Source of the DNA: Halorubrum aethiopicum
Lineage (GTDB): Archaea > Halobacteriota > Halobacteria > Halobacteriales > Haloferacaceae
Direction: 5' to 3'
Length of the DNA stretch: 64,000 nucleotides
NCBI RefSeq assembly: GCF_001542905.1
Contig: NZ_LOAJ01000001.1
Location: forward strand, 1,674,001 to 1,738,000
Part shown: piece after piece, positions 11,791-21,790 of the stretch
Numbering within the stretch: the first letter of the stretch is position 1
Layout of the letters: every line of letters begins with the position of its first letter
Made by a program: the position numbers and the translations under genes
The notes under the pieces: model-generated
Seen by the model: the letters and a program-made list of their open reading frames with translations, nothing else
Database searches by the model: none
What the model was told of the DNA's origin: nothing

Positions 11791-13803
11791 ATGGACGAGT
11801 ACGAGGCGATATCCGAGGTGGTCCACGAGCCCGATCCCGCGTTCGCGGAGTCGACGAACGTCGCCGCGTTCATGCGGGAGTACGGGATGGAGGACTACGA
11901 GGAACTGATCGCGCGTACCACCTCGTCCGTCGACGGGGAGCCCGAGTCGGGCGTCGACTGGTTCTGGGACGAGGTCGTCGACTACCTCGACGTCGATTTC
12001 TACACCGACTACGACGCGGTCCGGAACGACGAGAACGGCCCGCAGTTCACGGAGTGGTACCCGGGCGGCGAGATCAACGTCGCCCACAACGTCGTCGACC
12101 GCCACGCCGCCGTCGACTCGCCGAACCGGAACCGCGTCGCGCTGATCTGGGAGGGCGAGCCGGGCGACGTGCGCGAGGTCACCTTCCACGAGCTCCATCG
12201 AGAGAGCAACCGCGTCGCCAACTACCTCGAGTCGGTCGGGGTGGAGACCGGCGACACGGTCGGGCTGTACATGCCGATGGTCCCGGAGGTCGTCTCGATC
12301 CTCTACGGCTGTCTGAAGGTCGGCGCGATCGCCGTCCCGATCTTCTCGGGGTTCGGTCGGGAGGCGACCGCGACCCGGATCGACGACGCCGAGCCGGCGG
12401 TGCTCTTCACCGGCGACGGCTTCCACCGCCGCGGGAGCGAGGTCCGGCTGAAGGCGACCGCGGACGCGGCGATCGCCGACGCGGGCCACGTCGAGGACGC
12501 GGTCGTCTACGACCGCCTCGGCGCGACCCCCGACGGGGACGCGGACGAACCGGTTCCGTGGAACGCGGAGCGCGACGTCGCGTGGAGCGACGCGATCGAG
12601 CCGCAGTCGCCCGAGTACGAGACGAATCGGCTCCCCTCGAACGCGGAGTCGATGCTCCTCTACTCGTCCGGGACGACCGGGACGCCGAAGGGGATCGTCC
12701 ACACCCACGCCGGCGTCCTCGTTCAGTGCGCCAAGGAGATCCACTTCGGCTTCGATCGGAAGCCGGCGGACCGGTTCTTCTGGGTCGCCGACATCGGCTG
12801 GATGATGGGACCGTGGACGCTGATCGGCAACCACGCCTTCGGCGGGACGGTGTTCATGTACGAGGGCGCGCCCGACCACCCCGAGCCCGACCGGTACTGG
12901 GAGCTGATCGACCGCCACGGGATCACCCAGTTCGGCGTCTCGCCGACGGCGATCCGGGCGCTGCGGAAACACGGGGACGAGTGGGTCGAGGGCCACGACC
13001 TCTCGAGTCTCCGGATCCTGGGCTCCACCGGCGAGCCGTGGGACCCCGAGTCGTGGACGTGGTTCTACGAGGAAGTCGGCGGCGGCGACTGTCCGATCAT
13101 CAACATCTCGGGCGGCACGGAGATCTGCGGCTGTTTCCTGATGCCGATGCCGAACCGACCGCTCAAACCGTGTACCCTCGGCGGTCCCGGACTGGGGATG
13201 GCCATCGACGTCGTCGACGAGACGGGCGAGTCGGTGCTGGAGGACAACGAGCGGGGCTACCTCGTCGCGCGCGACTCGTGTCCCTCGATGACCAAGAGCC
13301 TCTGGTCGGGCGACGAGCGCTACCTCGAGGAGTACTGGTCGACGTGGCCCGACCTGTGGGACCACGGCGACTTCGCCCAGAAGGACGCGGACGGCTTCTG
13401 GTTCCTCCACGGCCGCGCCGACGACGCGCTCAACGTCGCCGGACGGAAGGTCGGTCCGGCCGAGATAGAGGGGGTGTTGATCGACCACGACGCGGTCAAC
13501 CAGGCGGCCGCGGTCGGCGTCCCGGACGAGACGACGGGGACCGCCGTCGTCGCCTACGTCGTCTTGGAGCCCGGCGTCGAGCCGACGGCGGCGCTCCGCG
13601 AGGAGCTGCGGGACCTGGTCGGCGCGGAACACGGCAAGCCGTTCCGGCCGCGCGAGGTGCTCTTCGTCGACGCCTTCCCGAAGACGCAGTCGGGGAAGGT
13701 CATCCGGCGCGCCATCGCCGCCGTCCACCGCGGCGACGACCCCGGCGACCTCTCGTCGATGGAGAACCCCGAGGCGCTCGAAGGGCTTCGAGACGCCGAG
13801 TGA
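11791..13803 (+). CDS. AMP-forming acyl-CoA synthetase (acetate/propionate-CoA ligase-like)
   Basis: A 670-residue protein of the ANL superfamily. The ATP/AMP motif YSSGTTGTPKGIVHTHAG begins near residue 291. The A5 motif NISGGTEICG, the A7 aspartate in DLWDHGDFAQ, the hinge GRADDALNVAGRKVGPAEIE and the catalytic lysine region KTQSGKVIRR near the end are all present. It activates a short or medium carboxylic acid to acyl-adenylate and then acyl-CoA. The acetyl-CoA-synthetase-like N terminus (tryptophan-rich FTEWYPGGEINVAHNVVDRHA) suggests a short-chain substrate; which acid is not decided by sequence. It appears to be monocistronic. Confidence 0.88.
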   Translation: MDEYEAISEVVHEPDPAFAESTNVAAFMREYGMEDYEELIARTTSSVDGEPESGVDWFWDEVVDYLDVDFYTDYDAVRNDENGPQFTEWYPGGEINVAHNVVDRHAAVDSPNRNRVALIWEGEPGDVREVTFHELHRESNRVANYLESVGVETGDTVGLYMPMVPEVVSILYGCLKVGAIAVPIFSGFGREATATRIDDAEPAVLFTGDGFHRRGSEVRLKATADAAIADAGHVEDAVVYDRLGATPDGDADEPVPWNAERDVAWSDAIEPQSPEYETNRLPSNAESMLLYSSGTTGTPKGIVHTHAGVLVQCAKEIHFGFDRKPADRFFWVADIGWMMGPWTLIGNHAFGGTVFMYEGAPDHPEPDRYWELIDRHGITQFGVSPTAIRALRKHGDEWVEGHDLSSLRILGSTGEPWDPESWTWFYEEVGGGDCPIINISGGTEICGCFLMPMPNRPLKPCTLGGPGLGMAIDVVDETGESVLEDNERGYLVARDSCPSMTKSLWSGDERYLEEYWSTWPDLWDHGDFAQKDADGFWFLHGRADDALNVAGRKVGPAEIEGVLIDHDAVNQAAAVGVPDETTGTAVVAYVVLEPGVEPTAALREELRDLVGAEHGKPFRPREVLFVDAFPKTQSGKVIRRAIAAVHRGDDPGDLSSMENPEALEGLRDAE

Positions 13804-13842
13804 GCGCCGGACCGGCCCGGACGCGTTCGCGTTCGAGTTCGA

Positions 13843-14325
13843 TCAGTTCGGCGTGATCGCCCCGGTCGCGGCGTCGGCGACCGCGGCGTAGTCGGGCTCC
13901 TGGCCGTGCCCGTCGGCCAGCCAGCGGTACGTGACGGTTCCCTCGGCGTCGATCACGAACACCGACCGGCGGGCGACGGCGTCGACGCCGTAGCCCTCGA
14001 AGTCCGCGACCGCGTCGTATGCCTCGATCGCGCGGTGATCGGGGTCCGCGACGAGCCCGAAGGGGAGGTCGTACTCCTCGCGGTAGGCGGAGAGCGCGTG
14101 CGGGAGGTCCGTGCTGACGCCGAGGACGGTACACGCCTCCGGGAACCGGTCGAACTCGTCGCGGATCGTCCGCATCTCGTCGGTACAGGTGCTCGAGAAC
14201 GCGGCCGGGAAGAAGGCGAGCACGACCGGGCCGTCGCCGATCCGGTCCGAGAGCCGGAACGGTTCGATGTCGTCGGTCACGAGCGAAGCGGCGAAGTCGG
14301 GCGCGTCGTCGCCTACGTCGACCAT
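13843..14325 (-). CDS. Peroxiredoxin (AhpC/TSA family)
   Basis: A 160-residue thioredoxin-fold protein. The peroxidatic cysteine is Cys47 in FFPAAFSSTCTDE, matching the PxxxTxxC pattern with conserved Pro and Thr/Ser. No second nearby cysteine matches the Bcp CxxxxC pattern; the only other cysteine is Cys65 in FPEACTVLGVS, which might be the resolving residue. It reduces hydroperoxides in the cytoplasm. A GTATATAC TATA box (14348-14356) lies 23-31 bases before the ATG, so the transcript is leaderless. It converges with the acyl-CoA synthetase gene. Confidence 0.9.
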   Translation of the reverse strand: MVDVGDDAPDFAASLVTDDIEPFRLSDRIGDGPVVLAFFPAAFSSTCTDEMRTIRDEFDRFPEACTVLGVSTDLPHALSAYREEYDLPFGLVADPDHRAIEAYDAVADFEGYGVDAVARRSVFVIDAEGTVTYRWLADGHGQEPDYAAVADAATGAITPN

Positions 14326-14443
14326 ACGGACCGATGGTCGCGAGCGCGTATATACCGGACGGTCGACGGCGTCCCGGACCGGTCGTCGGGACCCCCCGAA
14401 GGCAAAAAGACTATAATCGACACAGGGTTACCACCGGGTAGAG

Positions 14444-14758
14444 ATGACAAGCGCGATTCCACTGATCGGCGGCATTCCGGCGGGGCCGGAGCTCCTCATA
14501 ATCCTGCTCGTGTTGGTCCTGTTGTTCGGCGCGAACAAGATCCCGAAGCTCGCACGCTCGACCGGGCAGGCGATGGGCGAGTTCAAGAAGGGCCGCGAGG
14601 AGGTCGAAGAGGAGCTACAGAAGATGCAAGAGGGCGACCTCGACACGGACACGACGACCGAGACGACGGCCGAGCCGCCCACCGAGGCGACGACGGATAC
14701 GACGGCCGACGACGACCTCGAGACCGAAACCGAGACCGAGAAGGAATCGAGCGCGTAA
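14444..14758 (+). CDS. tatA: Sec-independent protein translocase TatA
   Basis: A 104-residue protein with the TatA/B layout: one N-terminal hydrophobic helix (PELLIILLVLVLLFGANKIP), the FGxxKxPxLARSTGQAMGEFKKG hinge and amphipathic helix, and a long acidic, Thr-rich tail. TatA forms the pore of the twin-arginine system, the main export route for haloarchaea, including the lipoproteins of this window. An ACTATAATC box at 14410-14418 precedes it. The DxE and DT-rich tail is a usual halophilic adaptation. Confidence 0.93.
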   Translation: MTSAIPLIGGIPAGPELLIILLVLVLLFGANKIPKLARSTGQAMGEFKKGREEVEEELQKMQEGDLDTDTTTETTAEPPTEATTDTTADDDLETETETEKESSA

Positions 14759-14823
14759 CCGACAGCACGCGTAGCCGACGCCTCCTCCCGCGGTCCCCGT
14801 TCGATCGTCCCCTTTTCCATCTC

Positions 14824-14896
14824 GGGCGCGTGGCCTAGCGGATAGGGCGAGGGGTTCCTAACCCCTCGATCGCGGGTTCGAATCCCGTCGCGCCCG
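14824..14896 (+). tRNA. tRNA-Arg (anticodon CCU)
   Basis: A complete cloverleaf can be folded. The acceptor GGGCGCG pairs with CGCGCCC, and the anticodon stem AGGGG/CCCCT has the loop TTCCTAA, with CCT at positions 34-36. The T arm is GCGGG-TTCGAAT-CCCGT. The CCA end is not encoded. It reads AGG codons. It lies directly downstream of tatA. Confidence 0.93.
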
Positions 14897-14953
14897 TTCC
14901 CTCACTACGTTCGGTCACGGGCGCGACTGACCCACGCTCGCTTCGCTCGCGTG

Positions 14954-14971
14954 GATCCCGTCGCGCCCGTT
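14954..14971 (+). repeat. Duplicated 3' end of tRNA-Arg (possible att remnant)
   Basis: ATCCCGTCGCGCCCGTTC is an 18-base exact copy of the tRNA-Arg 3' end plus three flanking bases (14882-14899), 72 bases downstream. No integrase or other gene lies between the copies. Confidence 0.5.
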
Positions 14972-15062
14972 CGTTCGCTTCGTCCGATCGCGGTGATTCA
15001 TATTCGAACCGGTCAGTACAGGCGAAGGAGCGATCGCCCGAGCGGTGGCGCGAACCCGACCG

Positions 15063-15290
15063 CGAGGCTGGGGAGGTGTGAGGTGCGGTGCTGTGCGGTG
15101 GGGGTGGGACTCAAGGGGGCAGCCGCGAGGGCGAAGCCCGACGACGTAAGCACCGGAGCGAGTGAGCGGAGCGAACGAGCGAGGAGCACAGCGAGTCGTG
15201 CGAGTCCTCGCGGCTGGGGCTTTGGAGATGTTCATCGTCCCAGGAACGATCCCGTTCTCACCACCCCGATCTCTACTGAAACACCCGTGC
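15063..15290 (+). repeat. Dispersed structured intergenic repeat, copy 2
   Basis: It begins with the 27-base sequence shared with 5792-5818 and continues with a GC-rich stretch. An 11-bp perfect inverted repeat (CAGCCGCGAGG at 15120-15130 and CCTCGCGGCTG at 15206-15216) could form a long stem. I recall similar sequences as common intergenic repeats in Halorubrum genomes. The gap 14897-15325 holds nothing else that looks coding. Confidence 0.55.
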
Positions 15291-15325
15291 TATAAGCATT
15301 CGACTTCTACCGTCTCGTCCGCCTC

Positions 15326-16021
15326 TCAGGCCGGATCTTCATCCAGCCGCCGAAACGACCGGCTCGCGAGCCACACCGAGAGTGCGGCGATCCCGAGGGT
15401 GGCGAGCGCCAGGCCGACGCCCGGCTCGTACAGGAGCGGCGGATAGTAGCCGACCCAGTAGTCGACGACGACGTTCGCGACGCCGAGCGCGCCGGCGACC
15501 GCCAGCGCGCCGCGGGTCGTCCGCCCGAACGCCGGGAAAAGCAGCGCGAGGCCGACGAAACACAGGTGGGTCCCCAACACGCCCCAGTAGTAGATCCACG
15601 CGTCGGGGGCGATCACGTACGACTCGAACGCCAGGTTCAGCGAGACCAGCGGCCACAGCCCGAACTGGACGAGCCAGACGAACGAGAGCGTGTGGAGGTA
15701 CGCGAGGGCTCGGTTCGTCGGCGTCTCGGCCACCGGGTCGCCGGAGCCGACGGTCGGCAGCAGCGTCGCGAGCGAGAGCGCGCCGAGCGCGACCGCCACC
15801 GCCGAGTCGGCGTACAGCGGCCACAGGACGGTCGGGACCTCCCCGAGGGTGCCGGCGTAGTAGTCGACGCCGATGAGGAACATGAACGCCGTCAGCGCGA
15901 GGGTGACGACGAGGCTGCGCGGCTCCCCGAGCAGCTCCTCCGCGACCGCGTCGCGCACTCGTCGACGAACCGCCCGATCACGCAGGCGACGGAGACCGTG
16001 CAGCCGACGGAGAGGAGTCAC
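15326..16021 (-). CDS. DUF1405-like (YpjA-type) membrane protein
   Basis: A 231-residue protein. A charged N-terminal stretch of about 35 residues is followed by six hydrophobic segments, with motifs GVDYYAGTLGEVP near residue 52 and DAWIYYWGVLGTHL near residue 140. The size, topology and these motifs fit the DUF1405/YpjA family of uncharacterised membrane proteins. No function is known. The family call is from memory of the pattern and is moderately certain. It is divergent from the pilus operon, with about 110 bases between the starts. Confidence 0.65.
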   Translation of the reverse strand: MTPLRRLHGLRRLRDRAVRRRVRDAVAEELLGEPRSLVVTLALTAFMFLIGVDYYAGTLGEVPTVLWPLYADSAVAVALGALSLATLLPTVGSGDPVAETPTNRALAYLHTLSFVWLVQFGLWPLVSLNLAFESYVIAPDAWIYYWGVLGTHLCFVGLALLFPAFGRTTRGALAVAGALGVANVVVDYWVGYYPPLLYEPGVGLALATLGIAALSVWLASRSFRRLDEDPA

Positions 16022-16132
16022 GTCACCGACTGCGCGGAGGGACGGCTAAAAGTTCACGCTCCCGACACCGGGGTTATCAATCCCGGATATTTGCGAGACA
16101 CCTTTTTCAACGGGAGAGGAGTGGATCACCCT

Positions 16133-19100
16133 ATGGACGGAGGGGACGCGGGGCACGACCCCGTCACCGACGGGAACGGTGACGAGGGGGAGGGGGCGGA
16201 AGCGACGCCCGCGTCCGACGACGGTGCGAACGCGACGAACAGGCCGGATCCGCCCACCTCCGGTGACCCCGTCAGGGTCGGCCGGTACACCTGGCGGGAG
16301 TTCCTCCAGGAACGCGGCGACGACGACGTCGCCGCAACGCTGTACGAGTGGGTCCCGAACGTCCCCACGGTGCCGGCGGGGGCGGTCAAAGGCCGGTTCG
16401 CTACCGCGGACCGCACGGGCGGGACCCTCCGGGCGGTCGGCGTCGTGGAGCCCTTCCTGGCGGACGGCAAGACGGCCGTCGACGGTCACGGAACGCCCGA
16501 GGAGGGGACGCTCGTCGTCGGCGACCGGGACGTCGTCGTCGACGGTCGCGCCGTCTTCGAGGACCGTACCGCCCTCGACGAGGACACTGACCTCGACGAG
16601 GACACCGACCTCGACGACGAGCCTGCCGAACCGGACGGCGCGTCGGAGTCGGTCGTCGTCTCCGGCACGGACGTCGAGCCGGCCCCGGCCGGCCCGCCAA
16701 CGGATCTCGACTGGGACCGCGTCGCGTTCGATCCCGCCGAGCTCCTCGGATTTCACCCGACGGCGGGCGCGGACCGGATCCGGTCGGCCGCCGCGGTCGG
16801 CGAGGTGCTCTGGGACCGGTGTCACGCCCGGTACAACCTCTACGAGGTGCCGGTCCTCAAGGGGTACTACACGTGGGACGACTACGCCGACGAGTACTTC
16901 TACGACGAGGAGGGGAACCCGCCGACCGACGAGGAGGGGGAGCCGCTCGCGTTCACCCACGCGGACAAGGTCGACGCGCTGGGATTCGACCCGGACCGGA
17001 TCGGCGAGGCGCTCTCGGCCGGCGGAGAGGCGGCCGCGGAGCTCGCCGACCTCGTCGACGAGCGGACCGTCGACGTGGATCCCGACCTCGACGAGGACGC
17101 GTTCTTCTCGACGGCCGACGGGGCGACGACCTTCGTGAACCGGTACGACCTCGAGAAGGCGGTGCCGATGCCGAAGAAGACGCACTTCCGCGAGGAGGAG
17201 CGCTACTGGGTGAACGAGCCGTACGCGTTCGTGATCGTCTTCCGCTCGACGAAGGAGAACGAGCGGAAGTACTACGCGGTCCAGCCGTACCTGACGCGGA
17301 TCGAGACGGACCTGATCGAGTTCCTCACGGGGAAGCTCCGGACGTCGATCAAGTACGCCGACGAGTCGATCGCGGGCGGCGACGAGGCGTTTCGGGAGGG
17401 CGTCATCGCCGAGGAGACGCGAACGCTACTCGACCGATACGGCCTCTACGAGGAGTCGTCCGGGACGAACGAGTTCGTGAGCGACCTCCTCGGCCGGCTC
17501 GATCGGATCGACCTCGGACGGTTCGGCATCGATCCGACCGCGGGGGTTCCGGGCCGGCTCGCCGAGGCGCTCGGGTATCAGCCGACCGACGGGGGAAGCG
17601 ACGGTGACGCCGAGGACGCCCCCGTCCGGATCAGCGCCCGCCCGGAGCCGGCGGTGCTCGAGGAGGACGCGCGGACCCTCTCGGCGTACCAGGTCGAGAA
17701 ACTGCTGTACTACCTCAAACGCGACTTCATCGGATACGAGCGGATCGACCCCATCAAACACGACATCAACGTCGAGGACATCTCCTGTGACGGGTACGAC
17801 TCGCCGGTCTTCGTCTACCACGCCGACTACGAGCAGGTCATCACCAACGTCTACCACGGCACCGACGAGCTCGACGACTTCGTCGTGAAGCTCGCCCAGC
17901 GGTCCGGTAAGGGGATCTCGAAGCGCCGACCGCAGGTGGACGCGACCCTCCCCGACGGCTCGCGGGCGCAGCTCACGCTCGGCAGGGAGGTCTCCGACCA
18001 CGGGACCAACTACACGATCCGGCAGTTCAACGACGTCCCCTTCACGCCGATCGACCTGATCAACTGGCGGACGTTCTCGCTCGACCAGATGGCGTTCCTC
18101 TGGCTGTGTATCGAGAACAACAAGAACCTGATCTTCGCGGGCGGGACCGCCTCCGGGAAGACGACGAGCCTGAACGCCGTCTCGCTTTTCATCCCCTCGA
18201 ACGCGAAGATCGTCTCGATCGAGGACACCCGCGAGGTCGAGCTCCCGCAGCGCAACTGGATCGCCTCCGTCACGCGCCCCTCCTTCTCGGACGACGACAA
18301 GGGCGACGTCGACGAGTTCGACTTGCTCGAGGCCGCGCTCCGGCAGCGTCCCGACTACATCGTGATGGGCGAGATCCGCGGCGAGGAGGGCCGGACCGCC
18401 TTCCAGGTGATGTCGACTGGCCACACCACCTACACGACGTTCCACGCCGACTCCGTCGGTGAGGTGCTCAAGCGGTTCACCACCGACCCGATCAACGTCT
18501 CGAAGACGATGTTCACCGCCCTCGATCTGGTGTCGATCCAGACGTCGACGCGGGTCCAGGGGCGGAAGGTGCGCCGGAACAAGTCGCTCACCGAGATCAA
18601 CCACTACGACGCCGAGAACGACGAGATCAACGTCCAGGACGTCTTCCAGTGGCAGGCCGAGACGGACGAGTTCCTCCGGATGGGCGACTCGAACGTCCTC
18701 GAGGAGATCATGTTCGACCGGGGGTGGAGCCGGGCCACCCTCGACGAGGAGCTCCGCAAGCGTCGGATCGTCTTGGCCTACCTCATCGACCGCGGGCTCA
18801 ACAGCTACGCGCAGGTGGCCGCGACGTTCCAGGCGTTCATCAACGACCCCGAGACGGTCCTCGCGCTGATGGCCAACGACGAGCTGGAGCGTTCCCTGGA
18901 GGACCTCCGGGAGATGGAGTCGGTCCTGATCGACGTCGACCGGGACAAGGAGGAGATGGTGCCGCGGCCCGACCCCGACGAGGACGGGCGCGAGGAGGCG
19001 GCGGCGATCCTCGCGGACGCCGAGGACGTGTTCGAGACCTACCGCGGGTCGATCCCCGACTCGGTCGCCGACGCGCTGCTCGCGGTCGATCCCGCCCGGA

Positions 19101-19723
19101 GCGTCGAGGCCCGCCCCGACGACGATCGGGAGGCGCTCGCCGCGGTCGCGGCCGGCGCCGCCGAGTTCGAGGCGGAGGCGAGCGGCCCGTCTGAGGCGGA
19201 GGCGAACGGGGCGTCCGAGGCGAGAGCGAGCACCCCGTCCGAAAGGAGCGGGACGACCGCCGGCAGCGACCCCGCTCCCGACGACGGCTCCGCGGACGCC
19301 GACGGCGACATCGACTTCGGCCGCCCGTTCGGCGACGGGATAGACGTGGTCGGACCGGTTCCCGAGGCCGACGCCGGAGTGGACGACCTCGTCGGAGGCG
19401 GCGAGTCGATCGAGGGGACGCCGGCGGACTCGATCGATCGCGAGTGGGACGACGAACCCGCCGAGGAGAACGGCGAGGTTGACGGCGAATCCGTCGACGG
19501 GGGGCGCCTCGACGAGAGGGCCCTCGACGGGGTGGAAGACACGGTCGACGACGCGGATCCGGATGCGAGTGAGGCGGAAGGCGACGAGGAGAGGGACGAC
19601 GAGGGTGGGATCGACCGCGACGACGAGAACGAGATCGAAGGCGACGAGGACGGCGACGACGCCGACCCCGTCGACGACGGGTGGGGGTTCGAGGCCGTCG
19701 AGCCGGCCGAGGAGGAGGGGTGA
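16133..19723 (+). CDS. pilB: Type IV pilus/secretion assembly ATPase (PilB/FlaI-like)
   Basis: A 1196-residue cytoplasmic motor ATPase of the type II/IV secretion superfamily. Walker A is GGTASGKTTS near residue 669. An acidic EDTREVELP segment follows, and the Walker B region is VMGEIRGEEGRTAFQVMSTGHTTYTTFHAD near residue 744, with the His box within it. The N-terminal 400 residues contain the archaeal N-domain, extended by an acidic linker. The last 240 residues are a long, low-complexity acidic tail rich in Asp, Glu and Ala, which is unusual in length. It energises pilin assembly with PilC. The start at 16133 follows the last plausible ATG before the conserved part. Confidence 0.9.
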   Translation: MDGGDAGHDPVTDGNGDEGEGAEATPASDDGANATNRPDPPTSGDPVRVGRYTWREFLQERGDDDVAATLYEWVPNVPTVPAGAVKGRFATADRTGGTLRAVGVVEPFLADGKTAVDGHGTPEEGTLVVGDRDVVVDGRAVFEDRTALDEDTDLDEDTDLDDEPAEPDGASESVVVSGTDVEPAPAGPPTDLDWDRVAFDPAELLGFHPTAGADRIRSAAAVGEVLWDRCHARYNLYEVPVLKGYYTWDDYADEYFYDEEGNPPTDEEGEPLAFTHADKVDALGFDPDRIGEALSAGGEAAAELADLVDERTVDVDPDLDEDAFFSTADGATTFVNRYDLEKAVPMPKKTHFREEERYWVNEPYAFVIVFRSTKENERKYYAVQPYLTRIETDLIEFLTGKLRTSIKYADESIAGGDEAFREGVIAEETRTLLDRYGLYEESSGTNEFVSDLLGRLDRIDLGRFGIDPTAGVPGRLAEALGYQPTDGGSDGDAEDAPVRISARPEPAVLEEDARTLSAYQVEKLLYYLKRDFIGYERIDPIKHDINVEDISCDGYDSPVFVYHADYEQVITNVYHGTDELDDFVVKLAQRSGKGISKRRPQVDATLPDGSRAQLTLGREVSDHGTNYTIRQFNDVPFTPIDLINWRTFSLDQMAFLWLCIENNKNLIFAGGTASGKTTSLNAVSLFIPSNAKIVSIEDTREVELPQRNWIASVTRPSFSDDDKGDVDEFDLLEAALRQRPDYIVMGEIRGEEGRTAFQVMSTGHTTYTTFHADSVGEVLKRFTTDPINVSKTMFTALDLVSIQTSTRVQGRKVRRNKSLTEINHYDAENDEINVQDVFQWQAETDEFLRMGDSNVLEEIMFDRGWSRATLDEELRKRRIVLAYLIDRGLNSYAQVAATFQAFINDPETVLALMANDELERSLEDLREMESVLIDVDRDKEEMVPRPDPDEDGREEAAAILADAEDVFETYRGSIPDSVADALLAVDPARSVEARPDDDREALAAVAAGAAEFEAEASGPSEAEANGASEARASTPSERSGTTAGSDPAPDDGSADADGDIDFGRPFGDGIDVVGPVPEADAGVDDLVGGGESIEGTPADSIDREWDDEPAEENGEVDGESVDGGRLDERALDGVEDTVDDADPDASEAEGDEERDDEGGIDRDDENEIEGDEDGDDADPVDDGWGFEAVEPAEEEG

Positions 19724-19750
19724 CGCCGTGAGTTCCAATCGGAGGCGCCG

Positions 19751-21790
19751 ATGAGCCTCGACGCGGATGTCGGGGGAGAGTCGGTCGACGGCGACCTCCT
19801 CGGGCAGCTGTTCTACCCCGTCTTCGGGCTGCTCTTCGACCCCGACGGCGACCTCGTCGGCGATGTCGAGCGCAAGCTCGCGGAGGCGCGGATGCCCGAT
19901 CCGGTCGAGATGTACGTCTCGCGAGCGCTCGGGATCGGCGTCCTGATCGGGATCGCGTTCGCCGTCGTCGGGACGCTTCTGGGGTACGGCGTCTTCGCGC
20001 TCGGGCTGATCTCGCCCGAGTCGCTGTCGCTCGGGATCCCCGTTCCGAACCCGGGGACTCGACGGCTGCTGCGGTCGCTCGTGGTGCCGGTCGCGGTCCT
20101 CACGAGCGGGATCGTCTTCGGGTCGATCGGCTTCGCGACGGGGTTCGGCGGGCTCCTCGCGGTCCCGTACTCGCGGTCGGCGAGCCGGGAGCGGGAGATC
20201 AACCTGCTTTTAGCCGACTCCGTCTCCTTCATGTACGCGCTCTCGGTCGGCGGGCTCAACCAACTGGAGATCCTCCGGGCGATGGCGACCGCCGAGGACA
20301 CCTACGGGGAGGTCTCGCGGGAGTTTCAAAACATCATCAACGAGACGGAGTACTTCGGCACCGACTACCGGAACGCGATCCGGACGCAGTCGATGGAGAC
20401 GCCCTCCGAGGAGCTCTCGCAGTTCCTCGCGGACATGCTCTCCATCGTCAACTCCGGCGGGGAGATGGAGCCGTTCCTGAAGGACAAAAAGGAGAAGCAC
20501 CTCCGCACGTCCAAACAGGAGCGCGAGATGACCCTCGAGACGCTGGAGCTGTTCGGGGAGATGTACATGACGCTCTCGCTTTTCCCGCTTCTGCTCATCA
20601 TCATCCTCGTGATCATGGGGATGATGGGCGAGGCCGACGACCGCCTGCTGTACGCCACGGTGTACGTCCTCATCCCGCTCACGGGGCTCGGCTTCCTCGT
20701 GTTGGTCTCGACCGTCAAACAGGACGAGCCGGGCGACGGCTACCTCCGGCCCGACGGCGGCAGCGACCGGCTCCGCCAGACGAGTCGCGAGGGACTCCTC
20801 CACTTCGGACTGATAGAGGCGTTCGTCGGGCGCGCGAGCGTCTTCGACCGGATCCGCGACCGCGAGGGGACCCACAAGACGAAGCGGATCCTCGCGGCTC
20901 CGCACCACTTCCTGCGGGACAACCCGCTGTACACGCTCGCGATGACGGTCCCGGCCGCGCTGGCGCTCGTCGCCGTCGCGGTCGCGTCGGGGTCCGCGCC
21001 GACGACCGTCGACGGCTGGATCGACCGCCCCGTCTGGTCGGCGTTCATCTGGGTGTACGTTCCGGCGTATCTGACGCTCGTGCCGCTCACGGCGTTCTAC
21101 GAGTGGGACCAGCGCGCCAAACGGTCGGTCACGGGGAAGCTCTCGGAGAACCTCCGGAAGCTCTCCTCCGCCAACGACACGGGCCAGACGCTGTTGGAGT
21201 CGATCCGGACGGTCGCGGATACCTCCTCGGGGACGCTCGCCGAGGAGTTCGAGGTGATCCACGCGAAGGTGAACTACGGGATGAGCCTGCGAGACGCCCT
21301 CGTCGAGTTCAACAACACGTACGCGGTCCCGCGGCTCGCGCGCACCGTGAAACTGATCTCGGAGGCACAGGAGGCGTCCTCACAGATCACGGACGTGTTG
21401 ACCACCGCGGCGCAGGCCTCCGAGAACCAGGACGACATCGAGCGCGAGCGCCGGTCGCGGACCCGGATGCAGGTGGCTATCATCGTCATGACGTACGTGA
21501 CGCTGCTCGGCGTGATGGCGATCCTCCAGACGCAGTTCATCGACGTGATGGGCGGGCTCGCGGAGGGCGCGTCGGGAGCCTCGGGCGGCGCGGCCGGCGC
21601 GGGGTTCGGCGGCGGTGGCGGCGTCGATCCCGAGGTCCTCTCGCTTCTGTTCTTTCACGCGGTGACGATCCAGGCCGTGCTCTCGGGGTTCATCGCCGGC
21701 TACATCCGGGACGCCCGGCTCCTCTCCGGGCTGAAGTTCGCCGTCGCCCTGATGACGCTCGCGCTGGGGGTGTGGATCTATGTCGGGTGA
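19751..21790 (+). CDS. pilC: Type IV pilus platform membrane protein (PilC/TadC-like)
   Basis: A 679-residue polytopic protein containing two T2SSF-type domains (about residues 130-310 and 430-650), separated by membrane segments. This is the duplicated layout of archaeal FlaJ-like platform proteins. It anchors the ATPase to the membrane and guides pilin extraction. It begins 27 bases after pilB with a GGAGGCG ribosome-binding sequence at 19741-19747. Its last 11 bases overlap the next gene, which indicates tight coupling with the prepilin-like genes that follow. Confidence 0.9.
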   Translation: MSLDADVGGESVDGDLLGQLFYPVFGLLFDPDGDLVGDVERKLAEARMPDPVEMYVSRALGIGVLIGIAFAVVGTLLGYGVFALGLISPESLSLGIPVPNPGTRRLLRSLVVPVAVLTSGIVFGSIGFATGFGGLLAVPYSRSASREREINLLLADSVSFMYALSVGGLNQLEILRAMATAEDTYGEVSREFQNIINETEYFGTDYRNAIRTQSMETPSEELSQFLADMLSIVNSGGEMEPFLKDKKEKHLRTSKQEREMTLETLELFGEMYMTLSLFPLLLIIILVIMGMMGEADDRLLYATVYVLIPLTGLGFLVLVSTVKQDEPGDGYLRPDGGSDRLRQTSREGLLHFGLIEAFVGRASVFDRIRDREGTHKTKRILAAPHHFLRDNPLYTLAMTVPAALALVAVAVASGSAPTTVDGWIDRPVWSAFIWVYVPAYLTLVPLTAFYEWDQRAKRSVTGKLSENLRKLSSANDTGQTLLESIRTVADTSSGTLAEEFEVIHAKVNYGMSLRDALVEFNNTYAVPRLARTVKLISEAQEASSQITDVLTTAAQASENQDDIERERRSRTRMQVAIIVMTYVTLLGVMAILQTQFIDVMGGLAEGASGASGGAAGAGFGGGGGVDPEVLSLLFFHAVTIQAVLSGFIAGYIRDARLLSGLKFAVALMTLALGVWIYVG

